DNA from: Virgibacillus doumboii
GTDB lineage: Bacteria; Bacillota; Bacilli; Bacillales; Amphibacillaceae
Reading direction: 5' to 3'
Assembly: GCF_902806455.1 (NCBI RefSeq)
Contig: NZ_CADCWQ010000001.1
Location: forward strand, 2,232,001 to 2,296,000
Length of the DNA stretch: 64,000 nt
Positions within the stretch are counted from its first letter, which is position 1. Each line of letters starts with the position of its first letter. The notes below the pieces were generated by a model. It worked only from the letters and a program-made list of their open reading frames with translations. It had not been told where the DNA came from and did not search any database. Both the position numbers and the translations under genes were made by a program. Below, piece by piece: positions 28,271 to 37,101 of this stretch.

Positions 28271-28629
28271 AAAGAGGCTGGGACAAAACAAAAAAGTGTT
28301 GCCAAAAGACGAACAATGCATGGAAATAGCGGAGGGAATATACGTAGACTCCTGGGGGAGGAAAGGCATCGTTGAGACTCCGAAGTGCGCTAGCAATCTT
28401 TTCTGCGAGGAGTGCTGCTCCTCCGAAATAATTTGCAACACGACGAGCACAAGGAGGCTCACCAGCCGCCCCCGGCTAAGAAGACACTGCGAAAACGCAC
28501 TTTTTGAGCAGATGTCGCCTTGGTACCCGGAGGTGTGAAAGCGAAGTATATTCCCGGAGCGTTTTTGTGCACCATTTCCAATATGTTCGGATTTTGTTAT
28601 TAAAAAAACACTTTTGTCCCAGCCTCTTC
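28271..28629. repeat. GAGGCTGGGACAAAA-ended palindromic element (about 360 bp)
   Basis: The termini AAGAGGCTGGGACAAAA (28272-28288) and TTTTGTCCCAGCCTCTT (28612-28628) are perfect inverted repeats. The core carries GTAGACTCCTGGGGGAGG and GGAGGCTCACCAGCCGCCC, the same family as the 1.6-2.0 kb element. It also holds the nested hairpin sequence GCGAGGAGTGCTGCT to TTGCAACACGACGA, which interrupts the core. It is transcription-terminator-like at its ends and contains no supported gene. Confidence 0.85.
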
Positions 28630-28712
28630 TTCTATTACAAAACAACTAAATTGTTAGACAAATAGATAACTGCTATAATTTCTCTTATATGAAATAAAGG
28701 AAGTGCAGGAAA

Positions 28713-29609
28713 TTGGAATACAATGCAGACCTCATGTTAGAAGGCGGCGGCATGCGATGTGCATTTACTGTTGGAGTACTTGATTTCTTTCTTGATAAGA
28801 AAATAGAATTCCCATATGTAGCGACAGCATCAGCAGGTGCTCTTATCGGAAGTTCTTACATTGCAAAACAACGCGAAAGAAACCACAGCCTACTAACTGA
28901 AATGGTAAAGAACCGGGACTTCATATCATTTAGACGAATGCTGCGCAACAAAGAGTTGTTCAGCATGGATTTTATTTTTAATAAACTGGCAGTTGAATTG
29001 TTCCCTTTGGATTTCCAGTCATTTGCCCAGTCAAAATCGAAATTTATTATTGGAACAACAGATGTTAACACCGGAACGCCTATGTTTTACGATACATTTA
29101 ATCATGAAGACGATTTACTTCGCATTATCATGGCATCCTGCTCGTTACCGGTACTCGCTCCAAGTGTTCCCTATAAAGACAAAGAATTAATGGATGGCGG
29201 TGTATCTGACCCGATACCAATAAAACCGCTAATCGACCGCGGACTAAAGAAACATGTTGTTGTGCTTACAAGGAACAAAGGATATGTGAAAAAAGCAACA
29301 AAATTGAGTTGGTTTTTCAAACGATATTTTAAAGACCAACCTGAACTCATAAAATTATTACAAAATAGGCATATCATGTATAACCGGACGATGCAAAAGC
29401 TGCTTGAAATGGAACAACGTAACGAAGTGTTTATAATTCAGCCCGAAGAACCGCTTGCCGCCAGCAGAATCGAAAAAAATAATCAGAAACTGGAAAAATT
29501 ATATATCCAGGGATATCAGGAAGCGGAGAGAAAAAGTGAAGCATTGCTGGAATTCCTTAAAGCCACGCAAAAGCCTTCGGTAACTATTAACGAAAATTTA
29601 TCGTCGTAA
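28713..29609 (+). CDS. Patatin-like phospholipase
   Basis: 298 residues. The oxyanion stretch is EGGGMRCAFTVGVLD, the serine sits in ATASAGALIG and the dyad aspartate in DGGVSDPIP. The usual GxSxG elbow reads T-A-S-A-G, so its first glycine is replaced; this may alter but need not abolish activity. It belongs to the RssA/YjjU group of acyl hydrolases in the cytosol. TTG 28713 has AAGGAAG upstream. The antiporter gene follows after 69 bases. Confidence 0.9.
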   Translation: MEYNADLMLEGGGMRCAFTVGVLDFFLDKKIEFPYVATASAGALIGSSYIAKQRERNHSLLTEMVKNRDFISFRRMLRNKELFSMDFIFNKLAVELFPLDFQSFAQSKSKFIIGTTDVNTGTPMFYDTFNHEDDLLRIIMASCSLPVLAPSVPYKDKELMDGGVSDPIPIKPLIDRGLKKHVVVLTRNKGYVKKATKLSWFFKRYFKDQPELIKLLQNRHIMYNRTMQKLLEMEQRNEVFIIQPEEPLAASRIEKNNQKLEKLYIQGYQEAERKSEALLEFLKATQKPSVTINENLSS

Positions 29610-29678
29610 TCATATTATTTTTTATGGAAATGATAAGCATAATAATATCTAGACGACTCAACGAAGAAGGTGGAGCAG

Positions 29679-31478
29679 ATGGAACAGGCAGCACTGCTAA
29701 GCATCGTTGTTATCATCGTACTCGGGATTTTTTCGCAATGGCTGGCATGGCGGGTTCAGTGGCCATCAATCGTGATCATGTCCGTTGCCGGGTTACTTAT
29801 TGGACCGATAATTGGACTGATTAATCCGGAAGAAGCTTTAGGAGAATTATATAGTCCGCTCATATCACTTGCGGTTGCAATCATATTGTTTGAGAGCAGT
29901 TCCGGTCTGGACTTTCGTGAATTAAAAGGACTCTCCAAATCTGTTTTCCGGGTCGCTGCAGCAGGAGCATTTCTTGCCTGGATAGGAGGTTCTTTGGCAG
30001 CACATTATATTGCTGGGCTGAATTTTGCGATTTCCTTCATCATCGGTGGACTATTTATCGTTACCGGACCAACTGTCATCATTCCACTGCTCCGACAAGC
30101 CAAATTAAAGCCGCGAGTTGCTACGGTACTAAAGTGGGAAGGAATCATCATTGATCCGGCCGGCCCGCTCCTTGCTCTTTTCGCTTACCAGATAATTAAA
30201 GTGATAAACGGTGACGTCCAGGGTCATTATATAATCAACTTCTTTTTAGGTGCATTGCTGGCGGTAATTATTGGCTTGGTCGCCGGACTTACCGTGAGCC
30301 GGATGGTAAAAAAAGGACTTTTTCCGGAATTTCTGAAGTCTCCAATTGTGCTTTCGTTTGTACTATTGTGTTTTACCGTCAGCGAAGTAATCATGCATGA
30401 GACAGGAATGCTGGCAGTAACGGTAATGGGACTTACCATGGCGAGGACAAAAAACTACATATCAGCCATCGGCAATGTTTCGCATTTTGTGGAAAATATA
30501 TCTGTAATGCTGACATCCACCGTTTTCGTTTTATTGACCGCATCACTGACGCGCGAAACCATTATGGAAATTTTTACGTTGCCAATCCTTGGTTATGTGC
30601 TCATCATGCTCTTTCTCATACGTCCGCTTTCCATCTGGATTTCAACAATAGGTACGGAACTCAAACCGGCCGAAAAAACACTAATAAGCTGGATAGCCCC
30701 GCGTGGTATTGTAGCACTTACGGTATCCGGATATTTTGCCGGAATTTTGACTGAAGATGGCTATGCAGATGCAGCAATTCTGATGACCCTCACATTTGCA
30801 CTCGTGTTTATTACCGTATGTGCCCACGGATTTACCCTTGAACCTTTTGCCAAAAAGCTTGGGCTTGCCAATACTGGGCAGGAAGGTATTCTGATTGTCG
30901 GTGCGAATCCGTTTTCCATTGCCTTTGCTGAATTTTGCAAAACACAGGAAATCCCAATATTGATCATTGATGATTCCTATGATCGGCTCATCCCAGCACA
31001 AAATAATAAAGGGATAAAGACATATTACGGTCAAATTTTATCCGAACACACCCAATTTGAAGTTGACCTAACGCCTTATAAATATATCCTGGCTATGACA
31101 GACGAACCTGCATACAACGGACTGATATGTCAGTCTTATGCACCTGAATTTGGCTACAACAATACGTTTGCACTGTCCGTAAGCAAAAGGAGAAGTTCCT
31201 CCAACGAAGAAATTTCACCTGCCGTAAAAGGGCATATTTTATTTGATGAGGATGCAGTCCTACCCGAGCTGAACCAGAAAATCAACGAAGGTTATACGTT
31301 TGACATGATGGAAATATCCAATAAAGAAATGATTAAGAAAGACGAATTCACAGCAAACAATGAACTGCTGTTTATTTGGAAAGAGAATGACGATATTGTA
31401 TTTGTAACACACCAAAAAGAGCTCGACCCTGAAAAAGACGACAAAGCCGTTGTACTGAGAAAACCGGAAAAAAAGTAA
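29679..31478 (+). CDS. CPA1 Na+(K+)/H+ antiporter with C-terminal nucleotide-binding-like domain
   Basis: 599 residues. Residues 1-390 form about twelve membrane spans of the NhaP type; FIVTGPTVIIPLLR and EGIIIDPAGPLLALF carry the family's ion-site region, where the aspartate is seen in IIDPAG. Residues from 405 (ILIVGANPFSIAFAEFC) resemble a TrkA-N/RCK domain, so nucleotide or ion control is likely. It exports Na+ or K+ in exchange for protons, useful in a salt- or alkali-tolerant cell. ATG 29679 sits 8 bases after AAGAAGG. Confidence 0.9.
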   Translation: MEQAALLSIVVIIVLGIFSQWLAWRVQWPSIVIMSVAGLLIGPIIGLINPEEALGELYSPLISLAVAIILFESSSGLDFRELKGLSKSVFRVAAAGAFLAWIGGSLAAHYIAGLNFAISFIIGGLFIVTGPTVIIPLLRQAKLKPRVATVLKWEGIIIDPAGPLLALFAYQIIKVINGDVQGHYIINFFLGALLAVIIGLVAGLTVSRMVKKGLFPEFLKSPIVLSFVLLCFTVSEVIMHETGMLAVTVMGLTMARTKNYISAIGNVSHFVENISVMLTSTVFVLLTASLTRETIMEIFTLPILGYVLIMLFLIRPLSIWISTIGTELKPAEKTLISWIAPRGIVALTVSGYFAGILTEDGYADAAILMTLTFALVFITVCAHGFTLEPFAKKLGLANTGQEGILIVGANPFSIAFAEFCKTQEIPILIIDDSYDRLIPAQNNKGIKTYYGQILSEHTQFEVDLTPYKYILAMTDEPAYNGLICQSYAPEFGYNNTFALSVSKRRSSSNEEISPAVKGHILFDEDAVLPELNQKINEGYTFDMMEISNKEMIKKDEFTANNELLFIWKENDDIVFVTHQKELDPEKDDKAVVLRKPEKK

Positions 31479-31497
31479 ATACAAAGCATCTATATAA

Positions 31498-31540
31498 AAA
31501 AGCGTCGAGACGTTGACAATAACGTTTCGGCGCTTTATTT
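31498..31540. terminator. Bidirectional terminator
   Basis: AAAGCGTCGAGACGTT pairs with AACGTTTCGGCGCTTT, with a few mismatches, then TATTTG. The antiporter and ABC permease genes converge here. Confidence 0.8.
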
Positions 31541-31559
31541 GTATATGCGTTCCATCTCA

Positions 31560-32270
31560 TTAACCGTCTATTTCCCGCCGCTTATAAACCATAACAACCA
31601 GCAGACTCATGACGACTACCCAGCCTGCAATGACAGCCAACTCTGTCCATACAGCCGAAATCGCCGCTCCCGTTTGTACATCCTGAGCCAAATTTACAAG
31701 TTGTATATTCGGCAGGTACTCAACAAAGGACAGCACCGGATATTCATCAGTCAATTCCCGCAAATAAGTTCCAAATGTGAATAAAAGCATGACCGGAGCA
31801 ATGATTACCGATGCTTCCATCACCGATTTTGTAACAAGGCCTAATAACGTCCCAAGCGCAATATAAAATAAAATCGATACAAAAATTGCTATGGAAATAA
31901 TTAATGGATCTGCAGGTTCATAGCCTGATAGCTTTGCCCCGATTATTACAATCAGCCCTGTAGAAATGAAACTCAGTAAACTTTTCCCGGTAAGGATTTC
32001 ATTCGGGGTAGCCGGGGATAACATGAGGCCCCGCAATGTATTCTTTTCTTTCTCTTCAGCAATCATGACACATTGTAAATAAGATGCCACCATTGTAAAC
32101 GTTAAATTGATGACAATATAATGTGCAACAACCGGCACGTTTGCTTCACTGCCAGTAATCACCGCTAGTACAAGAGGCAGGGGGATGAAGCCGGAAACGA
32201 ACCAATAACGCATTATATCCTTTACATCTTTTCGAAAAATCGCATTCACGCGTTTTATGGAGAAAGTCAT
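31560..32270 (-). CDS. ABC-2 type transporter permease
   Basis: 236 residues with six membrane spans (the first near residues 25-45). EEKEKNTLRGLMLSPATPNEILTGK is the typical cytoplasmic loop of ABC-2 permeases for drugs or lantibiotics. The start overlaps the ATPase stop (ATGA at 32267-32270), so they are translationally coupled. With the upstream LytTR gene this looks like a small self-regulated exporter cassette. The substrate is unknown. Confidence 0.9.
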   Translation of the reverse strand: MTFSIKRVNAIFRKDVKDIMRYWFVSGFIPLPLVLAVITGSEANVPVVAHYIVINLTFTMVASYLQCVMIAEEKEKNTLRGLMLSPATPNEILTGKSLLSFISTGLIVIIGAKLSGYEPADPLIISIAIFVSILFYIALGTLLGLVTKSVMEASVIIAPVMLLFTFGTYLRELTDEYPVLSFVEYLPNIQLVNLAQDVQTGAAISAVWTELAVIAGWVVVMSLLVVMVYKRREIDG

Positions 32271-33115
32271 ACAAGTTCCCTCCCTGTTACCTCTACAAAA
32301 ATATCGCCCAATGTAGGCTCATTTGAATGAATGGATACGACTTTATCGTTAGCCATGTATCGATACATTTCCTGTGCACCTTCAGGACCTTTTTGCAGAA
32401 TCACTTCGCTGTCATCTGCCAATGCTACGGTTACTGTCGAATCGGAAAAGCTTCTGCGCAATGTTTTCGGTTCATCGAGCAGTTGCACTTTTCCTTTATT
32501 CAAGAAAGCTACTCGATCACATAGCAACTCCGCTTCGTTCATATCATGCGTCGTCAAAAAAATGGTTGTTCCTTTTGCGTTTAACTGGCGCAGCCCGTCA
32601 TGAATATGTTTGGAATTTACCGGGTCAAGTGCTGCAGTTGGTTCATCAAGAAATAACATTTCCGGCTCATGCAGAAGCGTGCGCGCCAGTGTGACACGCT
32701 GCAGCATACCTTTCGAAAGCTTTGCCACGAATTTCTTCTGTTCTTCCATTAAGTTCACCATATCAAGTACGTCGTTGATCCGGCTTACCGGAACATCATA
32801 GAGATCACAGTACAGCTTCAGATTGTCATAGATGGATAAACGATGGTACAGACCACTGTTATCCGTCAGAACACCGATTTTTTTGTAATAACCTGCTTTA
32901 TTTAATGAAGAAGCAGGTATGTCAAACAGGTGTGCTTCCCCATCTGTTGGAAATAATTGTCCCGTCAGAATTTTGATTGTCGTTGTTTTCCCTGCTCCAC
33001 TCGGTCCAAGGAAGCCAAATATTTCTCCCTTTTTTACATGGAAGGTTACATCTTCCAATGCTCTTTCATTGCCAAACACCTTTGCTAACGATTTCATTTC
33101 AATAATATTTTTCAT
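32267..33115 (-). CDS. ABC transporter ATP-binding protein
   Basis: 282 residues. Walker A is GPSGAGKTT, the signature LSKGMLQR, Walker B LFLDEP and the switch histidine is in TTHDMNEA. The C-terminal extension from about 215 ends in EPTLGDIFVEVTGRELV, typical of antibiotic-type ABC-2 exporters. GGAGG precedes ATG 33115. It powers the overlapping permease. All catalytic motifs are intact, unlike those of the LytTR fusion upstream. Confidence 0.94.
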   Translation of the reverse strand: MKNIIEMKSLAKVFGNERALEDVTFHVKKGEIFGFLGPSGAGKTTTIKILTGQLFPTDGEAHLFDIPASSLNKAGYYKKIGVLTDNSGLYHRLSIYDNLKLYCDLYDVPVSRINDVLDMVNLMEEQKKFVAKLSKGMLQRVTLARTLLHEPEMLFLDEPTAALDPVNSKHIHDGLRQLNAKGTTIFLTTHDMNEAELLCDRVAFLNKGKVQLLDEPKTLRRSFSDSTVTVALADDSEVILQKGPEGAQEMYRYMANDKVVSIHSNEPTLGDIFVEVTGRELV

Positions 33116-33200
33116 TGCAGCTCCTCCCTTTTCTATTTCACCTTTAGCATAATAAAAAGGAAAATAAGGAGCATTATTTTTTCGATAAAAGGAGCTATTT

Positions 33201-33236
33201 TATGGTCGAGTGGAGAATAATTATGACCAATGGAGC
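33201..33236 (-). promoter_or_regulatory. Candidate LytTR operator (21-bp-spaced direct repeat)
   Basis: TATGGTCGAGTGGAG (33201-33215) and TATGACCAATGGAGC (33222-33236) start 21 bases apart, the two-helical-turn spacing usual for LytTR-bound direct repeats. The pair lies right at the end of the LytTR gene and 86 bases before the ABC operon start. Confidence 0.45.
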
Positions 33237-34280
33237 TTATTTTATACCCAACATAACCTTTAGTTCCCCCATTTTCGTCTTGGATAATGGAATAACCGAT
33301 TTATTCTGATCTTCCAGCATTAGGCTGTAACTGTTTCGGGTCCAGGTGACCACTTCACGTACTTGCTGCAAATTAACAATATATGAACGGTGACATCGAA
33401 AAAATCCATATGGCTTAAGTCGTTCCTCAAGCTCCGTTAAAGTAAAAAAACACGGGAAATTTTCTCCCATACTGTAAACATGGGACTGACCTGAGAAACT
33501 TTCGACATAATCAATTTCCTGTGGATCAAACAACACCATTTTCTCATTTACTTTTGTGGGAATCTTGTTAAATTGAATAGGATCTATGTCCGCTTCCACA
33601 AGTGGATCATCATTTTTAGGTGGTATTTTATCCTGTGGGGATGTTTCTGCCTGAATGGAGTGCAACCCCATTTCGTCCAAGCGGTATATGTCATTCGTCA
33701 AGGTAATGGCACTTTCCATATTTCCGGTTAAAACAAATATGCTTTTGCGGCTTTGCTGCAATGTTTTAAACACCCTTAATAAGATACGTTTTGTTTCAAC
33801 ATCTACATTTTGATCCGGCTCTTCAAATACAAACAATGCAGGATCCTGAAAAATCAGATGTGCTATTTGAATCCTTTTTTTCTTGGAGTAAGAAAGATTT
33901 CGCGCTTTTTCATGCTGGTACGTTGCCAGCTGAAGCATATCCAATATATCCTCGATGAATTGGTCAGACTCATAGAGCCGTTTATAAAATTTACAATGTT
34001 CCATTACAGTTAAACGTTCATAAAGGGCATCATCCAAAAAAGAATATCCAATTTGCGAATGATAATCCATTTTGCGCTGTGGAACCTTTTGTTGATTAAC
34101 AGTTATTTTACCGCTCAGAATCTCAACCTTTCCAACCATCATATCCAACAGGGCACTGCGCACGTTTGTCGTGGAATGGATGGCAGCCGACTGCCCTTCA
34201 GCTATCTCCAGGCTGAATTTGGGGAAGATAATCACATCCTCACTTTGCTTTTCCAGGTTTTCAATCCTGAGTACTGCCAT
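33237..34280 (-). CDS. LytTR transcription regulator fused to a degenerate ABC ATPase domain
   Basis: 347 residues. The first 215 align in order with an ABC ATPase, but Walker A is lost (AIHSTTNVRSALLDM instead of a GxxGxGKST loop) and the signature is LSYSKKKRIQ; FVFEEP keeps a Walker B-like end. From about 245 a LytTR DNA-binding domain follows (FFRCHRSYIVNLQQVREV). It probably regulates the ABC operon downstream; the pseudo-ATPase may sense the exporter or nucleotide. ATG 34280 with AAAGGTG is chosen over the longer frame. Confidence 0.88.
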   Translation of the reverse strand: MAVLRIENLEKQSEDVIIFPKFSLEIAEGQSAAIHSTTNVRSALLDMMVGKVEILSGKITVNQQKVPQRKMDYHSQIGYSFLDDALYERLTVMEHCKFYKRLYESDQFIEDILDMLQLATYQHEKARNLSYSKKKRIQIAHLIFQDPALFVFEEPDQNVDVETKRILLRVFKTLQQSRKSIFVLTGNMESAITLTNDIYRLDEMGLHSIQAETSPQDKIPPKNDDPLVEADIDPIQFNKIPTKVNEKMVLFDPQEIDYVESFSGQSHVYSMGENFPCFFTLTELEERLKPYGFFRCHRSYIVNLQQVREVVTWTRNSYSLMLEDQNKSVIPLSKTKMGELKVMLGIK

Positions 34281-34401
34281 CCAATCACCTTTCCTGTTTA
34301 TCGAGAATCCTGTTGATTTAATAATTCGACGAAAAGATAAATAAACCTTTCTGTACATTATATTTTCCGGATGACAAAAAACAGAACAGGTTTATTCGAC
34401 T

Positions 34402-34536
34402 TCACTTATTTTCATGGTCATCTTGATGGATTCTGTTCTTTTCACTATATCTTCCAAGTATCTCTTTTAGTTTTTCAACATGTTCCGGCAGCATACTTTC
34501 TGTCCAATTTCTTGTATTCTGATTATTTGTCGTCAT
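34402..34536 (-). CDS. Small hydrophilic hypothetical protein
   Basis: 44 residues (MTTNNQNTRNWTESMLPEHV at the start, then VEKLKEILGRYSEKNRIHQD). Its ATG lies two bases after the stop of the WYL-like gene and has GGGGG upstream within the end of that gene, so the two are coupled. It probably forms one amphipathic helix. No family is recognised. Confidence 0.65.
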   Translation of the reverse strand: MTTNNQNTRNWTESMLPEHVEKLKEILGRYSEKNRIHQDDHENK

Positions 34537-34538
34537 CT

Positions 34539-34757
34539 TTATGCCCCCATTGTACTTTTTCGGACTGGTTCAACTGATAGTATATTTGCTTTCGTAAACG
34601 TCCTTATTTTCCGCCGTTTAAAACAATACGCCATAACCGTATGTTGTTTCACACCGAACACACGAATAATTCGGTAACTCGTTTTATTATCGGCATCAAG
34701 ATAAATCATTTTAAGTTTTTGTCCAGTCTGTGCCGCCTGAAAAAGCAACCTATCCAT
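34539..34757 (-). CDS. Small WYL-like protein
   Basis: 72 residues. The pattern KMIYLDADNKTSYRIIRVFG, then TVMAYCFKRRKIRTFTKANIL, matches the core of small stand-alone WYL-type proteins of Bacillaceae (a beta-rich ligand- or nucleic-acid-sensing fold). There is no helix-turn-helix. AAGGGGG lies 7 bases before the ATG. It forms a two-gene unit with the 34402 gene. Confidence 0.78.
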   Translation of the reverse strand: MDRLLFQAAQTGQKLKMIYLDADNKTSYRIIRVFGVKQHTVMAYCFKRRKIRTFTKANILSVEPVRKSTMGA

Positions 34758-34921
34758 TATTGAACCCCCTTAAAGAACATTTGTTCGTATTGTATCACAA
34801 AAAAAGAAAAGCATCCATAAAAATGTTTTTTAAACTTAGACTGATTACTAAGATTTGCTTAGCAACTGTGTTAAACTAAACTAAACAATCACCCTCTGCT
34901 AAAAAAGGAAGGAGGTAAAAC

Positions 34922-35086
34922 ATGTTTAAAAAAATTATGAAGCAAATCAGGCACCTTTCTTATGGCAGCAGTAAACGGAGATATCGCAGCTTCCACCGTG
35001 GCAGTGGCAGCAGCAGTCGACGCCATAAACATTACCCCTTGAGCGGGAGCAAGCGTTACAAAAGAAGAAGCAGGAGCAGCAGTTAA
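34922..35086 (+). CDS. Ser/Arg/Lys-rich basic peptide
   Basis: 54 residues: MFKKIMKQIRHLSYGSSKRR, then RYRSFHRGSGSSSRRHKHYP and a tail ending KRRSRSSS. AAGGAGGT just before ATG 34922 is excellent. About half of the residues are Ser, Arg, Lys or His. Similar low-complexity chains occur in CotG/CotB-type spore coat proteins that are phosphorylated by the coat kinase CotH, but length and order differ, so the likeness is only compositional. The gene converges on the kinase gene and their stops overlap by 4 bases. Confidence 0.7.
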   Translation: MFKKIMKQIRHLSYGSSKRRYRSFHRGSGSSSRRHKHYPLSGSKRYKRRSRSSS

Positions 35087-35862
35087 CCATCATCTATTGC
35101 CACATTAAGGGCAGCTTGCAGATCTATTAAAATTTCCTCAACATCTGAATATGGCTCATTAATCCGTAATAACCGTTTCAGTAAATGAGCCGTCTCTTTT
35201 TCCAGCGAAAGTTCTTCTGTCCAGGGGAGAGCTTTCTTATTGTTGGAGGAATACGTCGTATAAAGCAGATATAATAATATATCCCCCAAATCGTAATAAT
35301 CTTGCTGTTTCATCTCCAGAATGTGTGAGGATTCTGATGATACCTGCTTAGCCAAACCAAAATCAATCAAATAAAGCTCTTTATTTTTAAGTAACATGTT
35401 AGGTATACGTAAATCAAGATGGAAAATATTATTTTTATGAAGATAATTTACAAGCCCAAGCAGTTGCTCCAGAATTAGCAGAGACTCTTCCTCATTAAAC
35501 TTTTTATTATGTAAAAAGATCAGATCTTCCAGGTTGTCACCTTCAACGAGGCTCATTACATAAAAATAATTTCCATTAGTCGAAAACGCTTCATATAGAA
35601 ATGGCATATTTTGATGATCCAGCTTCCTTAATAAGGAAAGTTCATTTTTAAACAAATCAATTTCTGTTTTATTGCGGCGTTTACTTTGCCGGAGCTGTTT
35701 AACCACCCGGTTCGTTTTTGTTTTCAAATCCTTTACGAGATAAACAATACCATAGCTTCCTGTACCCATGACCCGCAAAACCTCGTAGCGATTATTCAAA
35801 ATTGCTCCTTCTTTAATTGGTATATCCACAAAAAACTGTTTTATTTTTCGAAACGAACGCAA
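35083..35862 (-). CDS. Eukaryotic-type Ser/Thr protein kinase, soluble (YbdM-like)
   Basis: About 259 residues. The glycine loop is MGTGSYGIVYL, the lysine is in VVKQLRQSK, the catalytic loop FHLDLRIPNML (HLD in place of HRD) and the metal motif IDFGLAKQ. It has no membrane anchor or PASTA domains. The overall pattern, including the leading FFVDIPIKEGAILNNRYEVL, resembles B. subtilis YbdM. TTG 35862 has GAGGGG ten bases upstream; GTG 35880 lacks a good site. Its target is unknown, though a Ser/Arg-rich peptide gene meets it tail to tail. Confidence 0.88.
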   Translation of the reverse strand: MRSFRKIKQFFVDIPIKEGAILNNRYEVLRVMGTGSYGIVYLVKDLKTKTNRVVKQLRQSKRRNKTEIDLFKNELSLLRKLDHQNMPFLYEAFSTNGNYFYVMSLVEGDNLEDLIFLHNKKFNEEESLLILEQLLGLVNYLHKNNIFHLDLRIPNMLLKNKELYLIDFGLAKQVSSESSHILEMKQQDYYDLGDILLYLLYTTYSSNNKKALPWTEELSLEKETAHLLKRLLRINEPYSDVEEILIDLQAALNVAIDDG

Positions 35863-35994
35863 AATGGAAATGCCCCTCACCCCAATTTTTAACCATGATT
35901 TCCATTAGTGTAACATGAAAAACAATAAAAGACGCACCCCCCTTTTCTTCCTGGAAATGCGCCGTTCTGCGGAGTATTTTTTGCGAACGGTTCT

Positions 35995-36813
35995 TCATGA
36001 TCTCCTAAAGTTCCCCAGTACTTCACTCGTTTCACTGATGCTGACAAATGCTTTCGGGTCAACATTTTTAATAAGAGATTTGACGATTGCCAGTTCATAA
36101 CGGGATATAACGGTATACAGCACTTTATTTTCAGCATTGGAATAAGCCCCATACCCATTCATGACGGTAATACCCCGGATTAAGTTTGCAATAAGTTCAT
36201 TTTTCAGTTCTTCACCCTTCGTTGTTACCACCATTAAACTTAATTTTATATGACGGGTATGAACGCGGTCGATTACAACTCCAGTAATATAAATCGAAGC
36301 CATCGTCAGTAATGCCAAATTCCAGGAGAAAACAAACCCGGATATAAACACAACAATACTATTTATACTAAAAATCAATATACCAAGAGGGATATCATGT
36401 TTCTGGGTAACGACGAGTCCAATAATATCAGCTCCACCGGTTGATCCGTAGAAGCGTACAATCAAGCCAATAGCAACACCTGTCATGACTCCACCAAATA
36501 CCGCAGACAAGAGTGCATCATCGGTAACTTTCATTATTGGAATATACTGCATCGAGACGGAAGTGATGAAGACGGAAAACACACTATTCCAAATAAATTC
36601 TTTTCCTAACTTCATCAAACCAATTATGAAAATAGGAATGTTTAGAATAACAAGCCAAATACCAGAATTTATTGGAGAAAGCAGTCCAATAATCATGGCA
36701 AGACCTGTTACGCCGCCCGATAATACTTCATGAGGAAGTAAGAACATATTAAAAGCAAATCCTAAAACAATAGAAGCTACAAATAGCACAGTAAATTTAT
36801 ATAAATGATACAT
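35995..36813 (-). CDS. YitT family membrane protein with DUF2179 domain
   Basis: 272 residues. Five or six membrane spans carry LPHEVLSGGVTGLAMI and YGSTGGADIIGLV, then a C-terminal soluble DUF2179 domain begins about residue 195 (VVTTKGEELKNELI, RGITVMNGYGAYS). ATG 36813 (codon 3 of the longer frame) is 8 bases from GGAGGG, whereas ATG 36819 is too close. The role of the family is unknown. The short-form relative is at 4869-5480. Confidence 0.9.
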   Translation of the reverse strand: MYHLYKFTVLFVASIVLGFAFNMFLLPHEVLSGGVTGLAMIIGLLSPINSGIWLVILNIPIFIIGLMKLGKEFIWNSVFSVFITSVSMQYIPIMKVTDDALLSAVFGGVMTGVAIGLIVRFYGSTGGADIIGLVVTQKHDIPLGILIFSINSIVVFISGFVFSWNLALLTMASIYITGVVIDRVHTRHIKLSLMVVTTKGEELKNELIANLIRGITVMNGYGAYSNAENKVLYTVISRYELAIVKSLIKNVDPKAFVSISETSEVLGNFRRS

Positions 36814-37003
36814 TAACATGACCCTCCAATTCAGGTTTCATAAAAACACCTAATGAATTTTAGTGGTCATGAAACGAAAAGTCAATATTTTTTAAAACAT
36901 CGTTATATTTTGCTTTTATTAATTGATTGTCTGCTTGCTCGAGCAGTTGACCACCTTGAACCTGTTAATCTTTATCTTTGCTGAATTCAGTCCTATTATT
37001 CTG

Positions 37004-37035
37004 AAATAATAATGCCACTTTTTGATGGTGGCATT
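37004..37035 (-). terminator. Possible terminator of the 37102 kinase gene
   Basis: On the minus strand AATGCCAC pairs with GTGGCATT, followed by ATTATTT. The tail is only partly T. The rest of 36814-37101 shows no gene. Confidence 0.5.
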
Positions 37036-37101
37036 CGATAGTAATAATAGGAGGGGGCATATATATAATCGTTTGTGGAGGGGAAAAAGTGTCATGGAGC
37101 A

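Noticed and set aside
35889..36158. An 89-codon minus-strand frame overlapping the YitT gene end
   Set aside because: It is a shadow of the YitT-DUF2179 gene in another frame.
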